Below are positions 35,184 through 42,997 of a DNA stretch of 64,000 nt, piece by piece. The translations under genes were made by a program, and so were the position numbers. The stretch comes from Leifsonia sp. 1010 (GTDB lineage: Bacteria > Actinomycetota > Actinomycetes > Actinomycetales > Microbacteriaceae). Positions within the stretch are counted from its first letter, which is position 1; the number at the start of each line of letters is the position of its first letter. A model generated the notes under the pieces. The model saw only the letters and a list, made by a program, of their open reading frames with translations. It ran no database searches and was not told the DNA's origin. Location of the stretch: assembly GCF_031455295.1 (NCBI RefSeq), contig NZ_JAVDSL010000001.1:1674001-1738000 (forward strand), given 5' to 3'.

Positions 35184-36371
35184 ATGACCGACGACAAGCC
35201 GCAGCTCCGGGTCGCCATGATCGGGTACGGGTTCATGGGCGCAGCGCACTCGCAGGGCTGGCGCACCGCACCCCGATTCTTCGACCTCCCCGCCGAGCCG
35301 GTGATGTCTGTGATCGTCGGACGCGACGCGGCGCGGGTCGAGGATGCGCGCCGCCGGTTCGGCTGGCAGCGCGCCGAGACCGACTGGCGCGCTGTGATCG
35401 ACGACCCCGAGATCGACGTCGTCGACATCTGCACACCCGGCGACAGCCACGCGGAGATCGCGATCGCCGCACTCGATGCCGGCAAGCACGTGCTCTGCGA
35501 GAAGCCGCTCGCCAACACCGTCGCGGAGGCGGAGGCGATGACCGCCGCCGCCGAGCGCGCCGCCGCCCGCGGCATCCGCTCGATGGTCGGCTTCAGCTAC
35601 CGCCGGGTGCCGGCCATCGGCTTCGCCCGCTCGCTGATCCAGGAGGGGCGCCTCGGCGCCATCCGCCAGGTGCGCGCGCTCTACCTGCAGGACTGGCTGC
35701 GCGACGAGGACGGCCCCATGACGTGGCGGCTCGACAAGGCGCTCGCCGGCTCCGGTTCGCTCGGCGACATCGGAGCGCACGCGGTCGACCTCATCGAGCA
35801 CCTGACCGGCTCGCACCTCGGCGCCGTCTCCGGCACGCTCGCCACGTTCGTCGAGGAGCGCCCGCTGCTCGCCGAGGGCGTCGGACTCTCGGGCACCGCC
35901 TCCACCGAGCGCGGGACGGTCACGGTCGATGATGCCGCCTGGTTCACCGCCCGGCTCGAGGGTGGGGAGGCCGACGGCGCCATCGGGGCCTTCGAGGCGA
36001 CCCGGTACGCGACCGGCCGCAAGAACGCACTCCGCATCGAGCTCAGCGGCTCGCGCGGCGCCATCGCGTTCGACCTCGAGGAGATGAACGAGCTGCAGTT
36101 CTACGACGCCACGGCCTCGGCCGGGGAGCAGGGCTTCACGCGGATCATCGTCACGGAGCCCGAGCATCCCTACATGGCCAACTGGTGGCCGACCGGTCAC
36201 GCCATCGGCTACGAGCACGCATTCAGCCACGAGGTCGTCGACCTGGTGACCGCCATCGCGTCCGGCACCGACCCCGAGCCGTCGTTCGCCGACGGCCTCC
36301 ACATCCAGCGCGTCCTCGACGCTGTCGAGCGCAGCGCCGCCGACGGCAGCGCCTGGACCCCGATCCCCTGA
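35184..36371 (+). CDS. Gfo/Idh/MocA-family NAD(P)-dependent sugar oxidoreductase
   Basis: 395 residues. Rossmann start VAMIGYGFMGAAHSQGW, then DVVDICTPGDSHAEIAIAALDAGKHVLCEKPLANT with the catalytic EKP lysine. GDIGAHAVDLIEHLTG carries the usual catalytic Asp/His. Substrate not known; relatives act on inositols and aldoses or their keto forms. First gene of a group with a ThuA-like protein and another oxidoreductase. Confidence 0.92.
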   Translation: MTDDKPQLRVAMIGYGFMGAAHSQGWRTAPRFFDLPAEPVMSVIVGRDAARVEDARRRFGWQRAETDWRAVIDDPEIDVVDICTPGDSHAEIAIAALDAGKHVLCEKPLANTVAEAEAMTAAAERAAARGIRSMVGFSYRRVPAIGFARSLIQEGRLGAIRQVRALYLQDWLRDEDGPMTWRLDKALAGSGSLGDIGAHAVDLIEHLTGSHLGAVSGTLATFVEERPLLAEGVGLSGTASTERGTVTVDDAAWFTARLEGGEADGAIGAFEATRYATGRKNALRIELSGSRGAIAFDLEEMNELQFYDATASAGEQGFTRIIVTEPEHPYMANWWPTGHAIGYEHAFSHEVVDLVTAIASGTDPEPSFADGLHIQRVLDAVERSAADGSAWTPIP

Positions 36372-36379
36372 ACCACGCC

Positions 36380-36436
36380 CGCAGCTCCTGAGTTTTTCGG
36401 CCGAATGGCGTGCGAAAAGCAGAGAAACTCAGGAGC
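36380..36436. repeat. Inverted repeat, family B copy 3 (degenerate)
   Basis: The left arm GCTCCTGAGTTTTTCG matches the other copies. The right arm is interrupted by six extra bases (GCAGAG) between CGAAAA and AAACTCAGGAG, leaving about 12 perfect pairs. It lies between two co-oriented genes, just ahead of the thuA-like ribosome site. Confidence 0.75.
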
Positions 36437-36460
36437 CGGCGGCGACCACCGGAAGGAAGC

Positions 36461-37153
36461 ATGAGCAAGCAGGCACTGATCGTCCGCGGAGGATGGGATG
36501 GGCACATGCCCGTCGAGACCACGGAGCTGTTCCTCCCCTTCCTGCGCGAGAACGGCTTCGACACCCGGGTCGAGGAGGGCACGGCCGTCTACGCGGACGA
36601 CGCCTTCATGGACACCGTCGACCTCGTCGTGCAGGTCAACACCATGAACACGATCGAGGAGCCTGAGTTCCGCGGCCTCCAGCGGGCCGTGCTCAATGGG
36701 ACGGGGATGGCCGGCTGGCACGGCGGGATCGCCGACTCGTACCGCAACAACGCCGACTACCTGCACATGATCGGCGGACAGTTCGCCCATCACGCGGGCA
36801 AGGATCCGGCCGAGCGCGTCGGCGACCAGTCGGACAACTACATCCCGTACACCGTGCACATCACCGACTACGGACGGACGCATCCCATCACCCAGGGGAT
36901 CGACGACTTCGACCTGGTCACCGAGCAGTACTGGGTGCTCAGCGACGAGTACAACGACGTCCTCGCGACGACCACCCAGAGCGTCCGCCCGTGGGATGCG
37001 TGGAATCGCCCGGTCACCGCTCCGGCCATCTGGACCCGGCAGTGGGGCAAGGGCCGCATCTTCGTCTCCGCGCCGGGCCACCGCCTGGAGATCGTCGAGA
37101 GCCAGCCCGTCCGCACCATCATCGAGAGGGGGATGCTGTGGGCGTCCCGTTGA
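36461..37153 (+). CDS. ThuA-like (trehalose-utilisation domain) protein
   Basis: 230 residues with a class-I glutamine-amidotransferase-like fold: ALIVRGGWDGHMPVETTELFLPFLRENGF, GMAGWHGGIADSYRNN, QFAHHAGKD and ITDYGRTHPITQGIDDF. ThuA domains are linked to sugar conversion with Gfo/Idh enzymes, but the reaction is not established. ATG at 36461 follows GGAAGGAAGC. It overlaps the next oxidoreductase by 16 bp. Confidence 0.88.
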   Translation: MSKQALIVRGGWDGHMPVETTELFLPFLRENGFDTRVEEGTAVYADDAFMDTVDLVVQVNTMNTIEEPEFRGLQRAVLNGTGMAGWHGGIADSYRNNADYLHMIGGQFAHHAGKDPAERVGDQSDNYIPYTVHITDYGRTHPITQGIDDFDLVTEQYWVLSDEYNDVLATTTQSVRPWDAWNRPVTAPAIWTRQWGKGRIFVSAPGHRLEIVESQPVRTIIERGMLWASR

Positions 37154-38235
37154 ACGTCGGCGTCATCGGCGTCGGCAACATCAGCAGGCAATACTTCGAG
37201 CACTTCCCGCAGCTGCCGAACCTGCGTCTGACCGCCGTCGCCGACCTGGATGTGGAACGCGCCTCCGCGGTCGCCGCCGAGCAGGGCGTGCTCGGGCTCT
37301 CGGTCGACGAGCTGCTCGCACATCCCGACGTGGACGCGGTGCTCAACCTGACCATCCCGCAGGCGCACGCCGAGGTCGCCCTCCGCGCGCTCGCCGCGGG
37401 CAAGCACGTCTACGGCGAGAAGCCGCTGGCCCTCTCGACCGCGGAGGCGGCGCCGGTCCTCGAGCGCGCGGCAGCGCAGGGCCTGCGGGTCGGCAGCGCT
37501 CCGGACACCGTGCTGGGTACCGGCATCCAGACCGCCCTCGCGCTGCTCGACGACGGGCGGATCGGCGACCCGGTCGCCGCCGCCGTCGCCTGGAGCGCAC
37601 CGGGTCACGAGCTCTGGCATCCCGCTCCGGCGTTCTACTACCAGCCGGGCGGCGGCCCGCTGTTCGACATGGGTCCGTACTACCTGACCAGCCTGGTCAG
37701 CTTCTTCGGTCCGGTCGTGCGGGTGTCCGGCGCCACCGGCCGGTCGACGCGCGAGCGCGCGGTCGCGACCGGCCCGCTCGCCGGCTCGACCATCCCGGTG
37801 GAGGTGGACACGCACGTCACCGCCCTCCTCGAGCACACGTCCGGCGTGATCTCGACCGTGACCGTCTCGTTCGAGGTGTGGGCGACGCGCACGCCGAAGT
37901 TCGAGGTCTACGGGACAGCGGGGACGATCGCCGTGCCCGACCCCAACATGTTCTCCGACCCGGTGGAGGTGGCAACGGCCGACGACCGCGAGTTCCAAGA
38001 GGTGCCGGTCGCCGCAGGCTACGCGGATGCCGGTCGCGGCTACGGCCTCGCCGACATGGCGCGAGCGATCGAGACGGACCGCCCGCACCGCGCCTCCGGC
38101 GAGCTCGCCTTCCACGTGCTCGAGATCATGGAGTCGGTGATCCGGGCCGGCGCGACCCACACGGTCGTGGAGCTCTCGTCGACCGTCGAGCGTCCGGCCC
38201 CTGTGCCGTTGGGCGCGCGTCCGGAGAGCTGGTGA
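37138..38235 (+). CDS. Gfo/Idh/MocA-family oxidoreductase (second)
   Basis: 365 residues. VGVIGVGNISRQYFEHFPQLPNLRLTAVADLD (NAD-binding), VLNLTIPQAHAEVALRALAAGKHVYGEKPLALS (EKP motif), PLFDMGPYYLTSLVSFFGPV. Start GTG at 37138 overlaps the ThuA gene; a TTG at 37150 is an alternative that would overlap the stop as TTGA. Together the three genes suggest oxidation and rearrangement of one sugar. Confidence 0.9.
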   Translation: MGVPLNVGVIGVGNISRQYFEHFPQLPNLRLTAVADLDVERASAVAAEQGVLGLSVDELLAHPDVDAVLNLTIPQAHAEVALRALAAGKHVYGEKPLALSTAEAAPVLERAAAQGLRVGSAPDTVLGTGIQTALALLDDGRIGDPVAAAVAWSAPGHELWHPAPAFYYQPGGGPLFDMGPYYLTSLVSFFGPVVRVSGATGRSTRERAVATGPLAGSTIPVEVDTHVTALLEHTSGVISTVTVSFEVWATRTPKFEVYGTAGTIAVPDPNMFSDPVEVATADDREFQEVPVAAGYADAGRGYGLADMARAIETDRPHRASGELAFHVLEIMESVIRAGATHTVVELSSTVERPAPVPLGARPESW

Positions 38236-38287
38236 GCGACCGAACCCGGTGACGGAGCGGGTGCACGCCGCGCGTTATGGTCATTCC

Positions 38288-39490
38288 ATGTCCGCATCCG
38301 AGCTGAGCACCGTGCGCCCGTCGTCGGGCGGTGCCACGGACGCCCTGCGCCGCAGCAACCTGGCGACCGTGCTCGGCTTCGTGCACCGCGACGGAGCTCT
38401 GTCGCGCAGCGACCTGACCCGACTGACCGGGCTGAACCGCTCGACTGTCGGCGACCTGGTGGCGGAACTCGCGGCCCTCGACCTCGTCGAGGTCGACGAG
38501 ACGCCGGGAGGCGGTCGCGCGGGTCGTCCGAGTCCGGTCGTGCGCGTCTCGGGCAGCGTCGCCGCCGTCGCGGTGAACCCCGAAGTGGATGCGGTGATCG
38601 TCGGCCTCGTCGGTCTCGGCGGCCGTGTGCTCAAGCGGGTCCGCATCGAGACCGCGTCGGCCCGGTCGGCTGCGGAGACCGTCACCCTGGCCTCTGCCGG
38701 CATCGCCGGGATGCTGGCGGGGGAGTCGGGCATCCGCATCGCCGGGATCGGCGTCGCGGTGCCCGGCCAGGTGCGGCTGTCGGATGGCATGGTCCGGGAG
38801 GCGACGCACTTCGGCTGGGTGGACGAACCGCTGGCCGGGATGCTCTCCGCCGCGACCGGGTACCGGGTCTGGGCGGCCAACGCCGCCGTCCTGGGGCTGC
38901 GGGCCGAGAGCGCGTTCGGCGCCGGGCGCGGCGTCGACGACCTCGTGTACATGATCGGCGGAGCGTCAGGGATCGGCGGCGGCGCGATCGGCGGCGGCCG
39001 TCTGCTGACGGGTGCCGCCGGGTACGCGGGGGAGTTCGGGCACACGTTCGTCCGGTCGGACGGCCGGCACTGCTCCTGCGGATCGCGCGGATGCCTGGAG
39101 GCCGAGGTCACCCAGGCGGAGCTGCTGGCGTCGGTGGGCCTCGCGTCGGCGGAGGCCGCATCCCTCGCCGACCGGCTGGTCGCCACGGAGGATCCGGCGG
39201 CGCTCGCCGTGATCGAGCACGACTACGCACTGCTGTCGATCGCGGCGCGCAATGCCGTCAACGTGTTCAACCCCTCGCTGCTCGTGCTCGGCGGTTTCCT
39301 CGCGGCGCTCTATCGTGGCGCCCGCGCCCACGGCGCACCCGACCTCCTCGACGATGTCGTGCACTCGGCGAGAGAGGGCGTCACCGTGGTCGAGGCGGAG
39401 CTCGGAACCGACCAGCTGCTCATCGGCGCGGCCGAGCTGGTGCTCGCCGACCTGATCGCGGATCCCGCCCGAGGGCTCGCCGCCGCCTGA
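38288..39490 (+). CDS. ROK-family transcriptional regulator (first copy)
   Basis: 400 residues. The N-terminal HTH (LRRSNLATVLGFVHRDGALSRSDLTRLTGLNRSTVGDLVAEL) is followed by a ROK sugar-kinase-like domain with FGHTFVRSDGRHCSCGSRGCLE, the zinc-binding CxCGxxGCxE block. No intact kinase activity is implied. It lies directly upstream of the second ABC importer and is closely similar to the ROK gene at 45339. XylR-like control of the flanked operon is inferred. Confidence 0.92.
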   Translation: MSASELSTVRPSSGGATDALRRSNLATVLGFVHRDGALSRSDLTRLTGLNRSTVGDLVAELAALDLVEVDETPGGGRAGRPSPVVRVSGSVAAVAVNPEVDAVIVGLVGLGGRVLKRVRIETASARSAAETVTLASAGIAGMLAGESGIRIAGIGVAVPGQVRLSDGMVREATHFGWVDEPLAGMLSAATGYRVWAANAAVLGLRAESAFGAGRGVDDLVYMIGGASGIGGGAIGGGRLLTGAAGYAGEFGHTFVRSDGRHCSCGSRGCLEAEVTQAELLASVGLASAEAASLADRLVATEDPAALAVIEHDYALLSIAARNAVNVFNPSLLVLGGFLAALYRGARAHGAPDLLDDVVHSAREGVTVVEAELGTDQLLIGAAELVLADLIADPARGLAAA

Positions 39491-39536
39491 GCCCGCGGGC
39501 GCCGCCGGGCGAGAATGCGCCTGACGCGGCTCGTAT

Positions 39537-39640
39537 GTTGTTGCCGAAAACTAACTGTTCTACCCCGCAAAAATGCGGTTCTACATCCAAATCCGAACTT
39601 GCTTTCGCTCTTCGCGTCGCTTATGTTGTGTTCACCAACA
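39537..39640 (+). promoter_or_regulatory. Regulatory region of the second ABC/GH31 operon
   Basis: The 214-bp gap (39491-39704) is A/T rich relative to its surroundings. It holds a GTTGTT-N5-AAACT element (39537-39554) like the one before xylA, a hairpin CCGCA-AAAA-TGCGG near 39570, and a dyad TGTTG-N7-CAACA (39624-39640). Both operator-like sites begin TATGTTGT. A purine-rich AAGGAGGT ribosome site precedes the binding-protein ATG. Confidence 0.5.
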
Positions 39641-39704
39641 AAATGCATCGGAGTGGCTGCGAGGCCTGCAGACGCGCGTCCACTCCACTACAAGGAGGTA
39701 ACAG

Positions 39705-41015
39705 ATGCGCAAGAGGCACCTCGCAATCGGCGCCGTTCTGGCCGCCGGTGCCCTGCTGCTCGCCGGATGCTCCGGCACGTCCGGTTCGTCGTCCGACAGC
39801 ACCGATGGGAAGGGCAAGACCCTCACCCTCTGGCACTTCGAGAGCGAAGACTCGGCGATGGGCAAGGCCTGGAACGAGGCCATCAAGGAGTTCGAGTCGG
39901 AGACCGGCGCCAAGGTCAAGTTCGAGGCGAAGGCCTTCGAGCAGATCCGCTCCACCGCGTCCCAGGTCCTGAACTCGGACCAGGCCCCCGACATCCTCGA
40001 GTACAACAAGGGCAACGCCACCGCCGGCCTCCTCGCCAGCCAGGGCCTGCTCAGCAACCTCGACGACGCCGTCAAGAAGTACGGCTGGGACAAGAAGCTC
40101 GCGCCGAGCCTGCAGACCACGTCGCGCTACGACGACAAGGGCATCATGGGTTCCGGCTCGTGGTACGGCATCCCGAACTACGGCGAGTACGTCGAGGTCT
40201 ACTACAACAAGGACATGTTCGCGAAGTACGGCATCGAGGTGCCGAAGACGCAGGACGAGTTCGTCGCCGCGCTGCAGAAGTTCAAGGACAACGGGGTGAC
40301 CCCGCTCGCCGAGTCGGCGGCCGAGTACCCGCTCGGCCAGCTCTGGTACCAGCTCGCGCTGACCAAGGCCGACCGCTCCTTCGTCGACGACTACCAGCTC
40401 TACAAGGGCAAGCTGAACTGGCAGGGCAGCGAGCTCCTCTCCGCCACCAAGACGGTCGACGACTGGGTGCAGAAGGGCTACATCTCCAAGGACGCCTCGG
40501 GCCTGAAGGCCGAGGACGCCGGCACTGCGTTCATCTCGGGCAAGTACCCGATCTTCTTCTCGGGCAGTTGGTGGTACGGCCGCTTCCAGACGGAGATCAA
40601 GGACTACCAGTGGGGCACGTTCCTGTTCCCGGGTGCGAAGCTCTCGCCCGGCTCGGCCGGCAACATGTGGGTCGTCCCCGAGAAGGCCAAGAACAAGGGC
40701 CTCGCCGAGAAGTTCATCGACATCACCATGCAGCCCAAGATCCAGGCGATCCTCGGCAACAACGGCGGCATCCCGGTGGCGGCGAAGCTGAGCGACATCA
40801 CCGACGAGAAGTCGAAGGAGCTCATCGCGAACTTCAACACTCTCACCGGTGAGGACGGCATCGCGTACTACCCCGACTGGCCCACGCCGACCTTCTACGA
40901 CCAGCTGAACGCCGGTCTGCAGGAGCTCATCAACGGCACGAAGGACCCGTCCGCGGTCAACAAGGAGCTCGGCTCCGAGTACCAGGACGGCGTCGACCAG
41001 ATCGTCAACCAGTAA
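39705..41015 (+). CDS. Sugar-binding lipoprotein of second ABC importer
   Basis: 436 residues. Signal MRKRHLAIGAVLAAGALLLAGC, lipidated Cys22, Ser/Gly-rich linker, then a family-1 solute-binding protein (LTLWHFESEDSAMGKAWNEAIKEFESETGAKV, SDQAPDILEYNKGNATAGLL). AAGGAGGT lies 6 bases before ATG, one of the strongest ribosome sites in the window. Association with GH31 alpha-xylosidase suggests xyloglucan-type or alpha-xyloside ligands. Confidence 0.94.
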   Translation: MRKRHLAIGAVLAAGALLLAGCSGTSGSSSDSTDGKGKTLTLWHFESEDSAMGKAWNEAIKEFESETGAKVKFEAKAFEQIRSTASQVLNSDQAPDILEYNKGNATAGLLASQGLLSNLDDAVKKYGWDKKLAPSLQTTSRYDDKGIMGSGSWYGIPNYGEYVEVYYNKDMFAKYGIEVPKTQDEFVAALQKFKDNGVTPLAESAAEYPLGQLWYQLALTKADRSFVDDYQLYKGKLNWQGSELLSATKTVDDWVQKGYISKDASGLKAEDAGTAFISGKYPIFFSGSWWYGRFQTEIKDYQWGTFLFPGAKLSPGSAGNMWVVPEKAKNKGLAEKFIDITMQPKIQAILGNNGGIPVAAKLSDITDEKSKELIANFNTLTGEDGIAYYPDWPTPTFYDQLNAGLQELINGTKDPSAVNKELGSEYQDGVDQIVNQ

Positions 41016-41025
41016 AACTCCCAAG

Positions 41026-41091
41026 CCATCCGCTCCTGAGTTTTTCCGCCCCCAACCGGCGTGTTGAGGCGAAAAACTCCGGAGCGGATGG
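41026..41091 (+). terminator. Inverted repeat, family B copy 4, inside the ABC operon
   Basis: 21-base arms (41026-41046 and 41071-41091) pair at 20 positions around 24 bases, core CTCCTGAGTTTTTC. It lies between the binding-protein gene and the first permease gene. A partial terminator here would keep binding protein in excess over permeases, as is common in ABC import operons. Confidence 0.75.
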
Positions 41092-41119
41092 CCACGAGGG
41101 AACGCAAAGGAGAGAACGC

Positions 41120-42085
41120 ATGGTCGACGTGAGCGTGCGCGCGCCGGAAGGGCGCAAGCGGAAGGCGCAGAGCGAAGCGCTGGTGCCCGGCCGAGGGCAC
41201 GGCCGATTCTGGCTGTACCTGCTGCCGGGATTCGTCCTGCTGACGGTGATCGTCCTCGTCCCGCTGGTGTGGAACGTCTACCTCAGCTTCACGAGCTACC
41301 GCGGCATCCGCCCGCCGAAGTTCATCGGGCTGAACAACTGGGTCCGGCTGATGGGCGACGACAAGTTCTGGACCTCGTTCGGCAACTCGATCGCGATGAT
41401 CATCGCGATGGTCGTCATCCCGACCCTTGTCGGCCTCATCCTCGCCGCCATGCTGTTCGACCTGGTCGGCAAGAAGTTCGGCGGCAAGCTCGCCAGCTTC
41501 CTGCGGGCCACCTACTACCTCCCGCAGATCCTGCCCGTCGTGATCGCTGCGATCGTGATCGGCTGGATCCTGCGGCCCGACAACGGCGCACTCAACACCA
41601 TGCTGCAGGCCGTCGGTCTGGGTCAGTTCGCCCACAACTGGCTGGGCAGCCCGGACACCGCCCTCGCATCCATCATGGCCGTGATGGTCTGGGTGCAGAT
41701 CGGCTACCCGGTCGTCATCTTCATGGCGGCGCTCCAGCGGGTCGACCCCGAGCTGTACGAGGCGGCCGAGCTCGATGGAGCCAACTGGTTCCAGCGGTTC
41801 CGCTCGATCACCGTGTCCATCATCCGGCCGGAGATCTTCGTCGTCACCCTCACCTGCACCATCGCGGCCCTCAAGGTCTTCGGCCCGGTCTACACACTGA
41901 CCCGCGGTGGGCCCGGCACGGCGACCATGGTGCCCAGCTACTACTCCTACAGCGAGTTCTTCCAGAGCCAGCAGGTGGGATACGGCGCCACCATCGCGAC
42001 CGCGCTGACGGTGGTCATCATCGCCGTCTCCGTCCTCTTCATGATCGCCCAGAACCGCGCGGAGCGCAGGGAGAACCAGATCTGA
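41120..42085 (+). CDS. Sugar ABC transporter permease (MalF-like)
   Basis: 321 residues. Basic N-terminus, six helices, and the EAA loop PELYEAAELDGANWFQRFRSITVSIIRPE. ATG follows GGAGAGAACGC. The stop overlaps the next gene's ATG by one base (TGATG), indicating coupling. No ATP-binding subunit in the operon. Confidence 0.93.
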   Translation: MVDVSVRAPEGRKRKAQSEALVPGRGHGRFWLYLLPGFVLLTVIVLVPLVWNVYLSFTSYRGIRPPKFIGLNNWVRLMGDDKFWTSFGNSIAMIIAMVVIPTLVGLILAAMLFDLVGKKFGGKLASFLRATYYLPQILPVVIAAIVIGWILRPDNGALNTMLQAVGLGQFAHNWLGSPDTALASIMAVMVWVQIGYPVVIFMAALQRVDPELYEAAELDGANWFQRFRSITVSIIRPEIFVVTLTCTIAALKVFGPVYTLTRGGPGTATMVPSYYSYSEFFQSQQVGYGATIATALTVVIIAVSVLFMIAQNRAERRENQI

Positions 42086-42981
42086 TGTCGACCACCATCG
42101 AGCGCCCCCGCACGGATGCGGCGACGGCGCGGCCCCGCCGGCTGAAGCGGCAGAAGCCGCGCAAGACCGTGACCGACTGGGTCATCCTCGTCGTCGCGAT
42201 CCTCATCGGGATCGGCATCGCCTTCCCGTTCCTGCTGATCCTCATCAACTCGTTCAAGAGCCCGGCCGACTACAACTCGGGCGGTCCGCTGCAGCTGCCG
42301 ACGTCGTTCTACACGGACGGCATCGTAAACTTCTGGAACCGCGTCAACTTCCCCGAGAAGCTGTGGAACTCCATCTTCATCTCCGGGATGGTCGCCCTGC
42401 TGTCGGTCGTGCTGTCGGTCCTCAACGCCTACGCGCTCGGCATCGGCCGGGTGAAGGCGCGCACCTGGATCATCGTGCTGTTCCTGCTGGCCAACATGCT
42501 GCCGCAGGAGGCCCTGCTCTACCCCCTGTACTTCATGTTCAAGCAGGTCGGCCTGTACGACAATCCGTGGGCGGTCATCATCATCTTCACGGTGATCCAG
42601 AGCGCGTTCGGCACCTACCTGCTGTCGAGCGTGTACGGCACCTTCCCGAAGGAGGTGCTGGAGGCCGCGTCGCTCGACGGCGCAGGGCGCTGGCGCATCC
42701 TGTGGCGCGTCGTCGTCCCGATCTCGCGCCCGACCCTGAGCGTCCTGCTCATCTTCTTCTTCATCTGGACGTGGAACGAGTTCCTGATCCCGCTGACCTT
42801 CCTGGTGTCGAACGACAACCAGACGGTCCCTGTCGCGATCAGCGCCCTGCAGGGCGACCGGCTGATGGATGTGACGACCACGTCCGCCTCCGCACTGCTC
42901 GGCCTCATCCCCACCCTCGTCTTCTTCCTCATCTTCCAGCGCACCCTGACCCGCGGCATCACCGCCGGCGCGGTCAAGTAA
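42085..42981 (+). CDS. Sugar ABC transporter permease (MalG-like)
   Basis: 298 residues, six helices and EAA loop KEVLEAASLDGAGRWRILWRVVVPISRP. The start overlaps the upstream permease stop. Forms the channel with that permease. The alpha-xylosidase gene begins 16 bp later. Confidence 0.93.
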   Translation: MSTTIERPRTDAATARPRRLKRQKPRKTVTDWVILVVAILIGIGIAFPFLLILINSFKSPADYNSGGPLQLPTSFYTDGIVNFWNRVNFPEKLWNSIFISGMVALLSVVLSVLNAYALGIGRVKARTWIIVLFLLANMLPQEALLYPLYFMFKQVGLYDNPWAVIIIFTVIQSAFGTYLLSSVYGTFPKEVLEAASLDGAGRWRILWRVVVPISRPTLSVLLIFFFIWTWNEFLIPLTFLVSNDNQTVPVAISALQGDRLMDVTTTSASALLGLIPTLVFFLIFQRTLTRGITAGAVK

Positions 42982-42997
42982 CCGGAGCAGTCACCGC

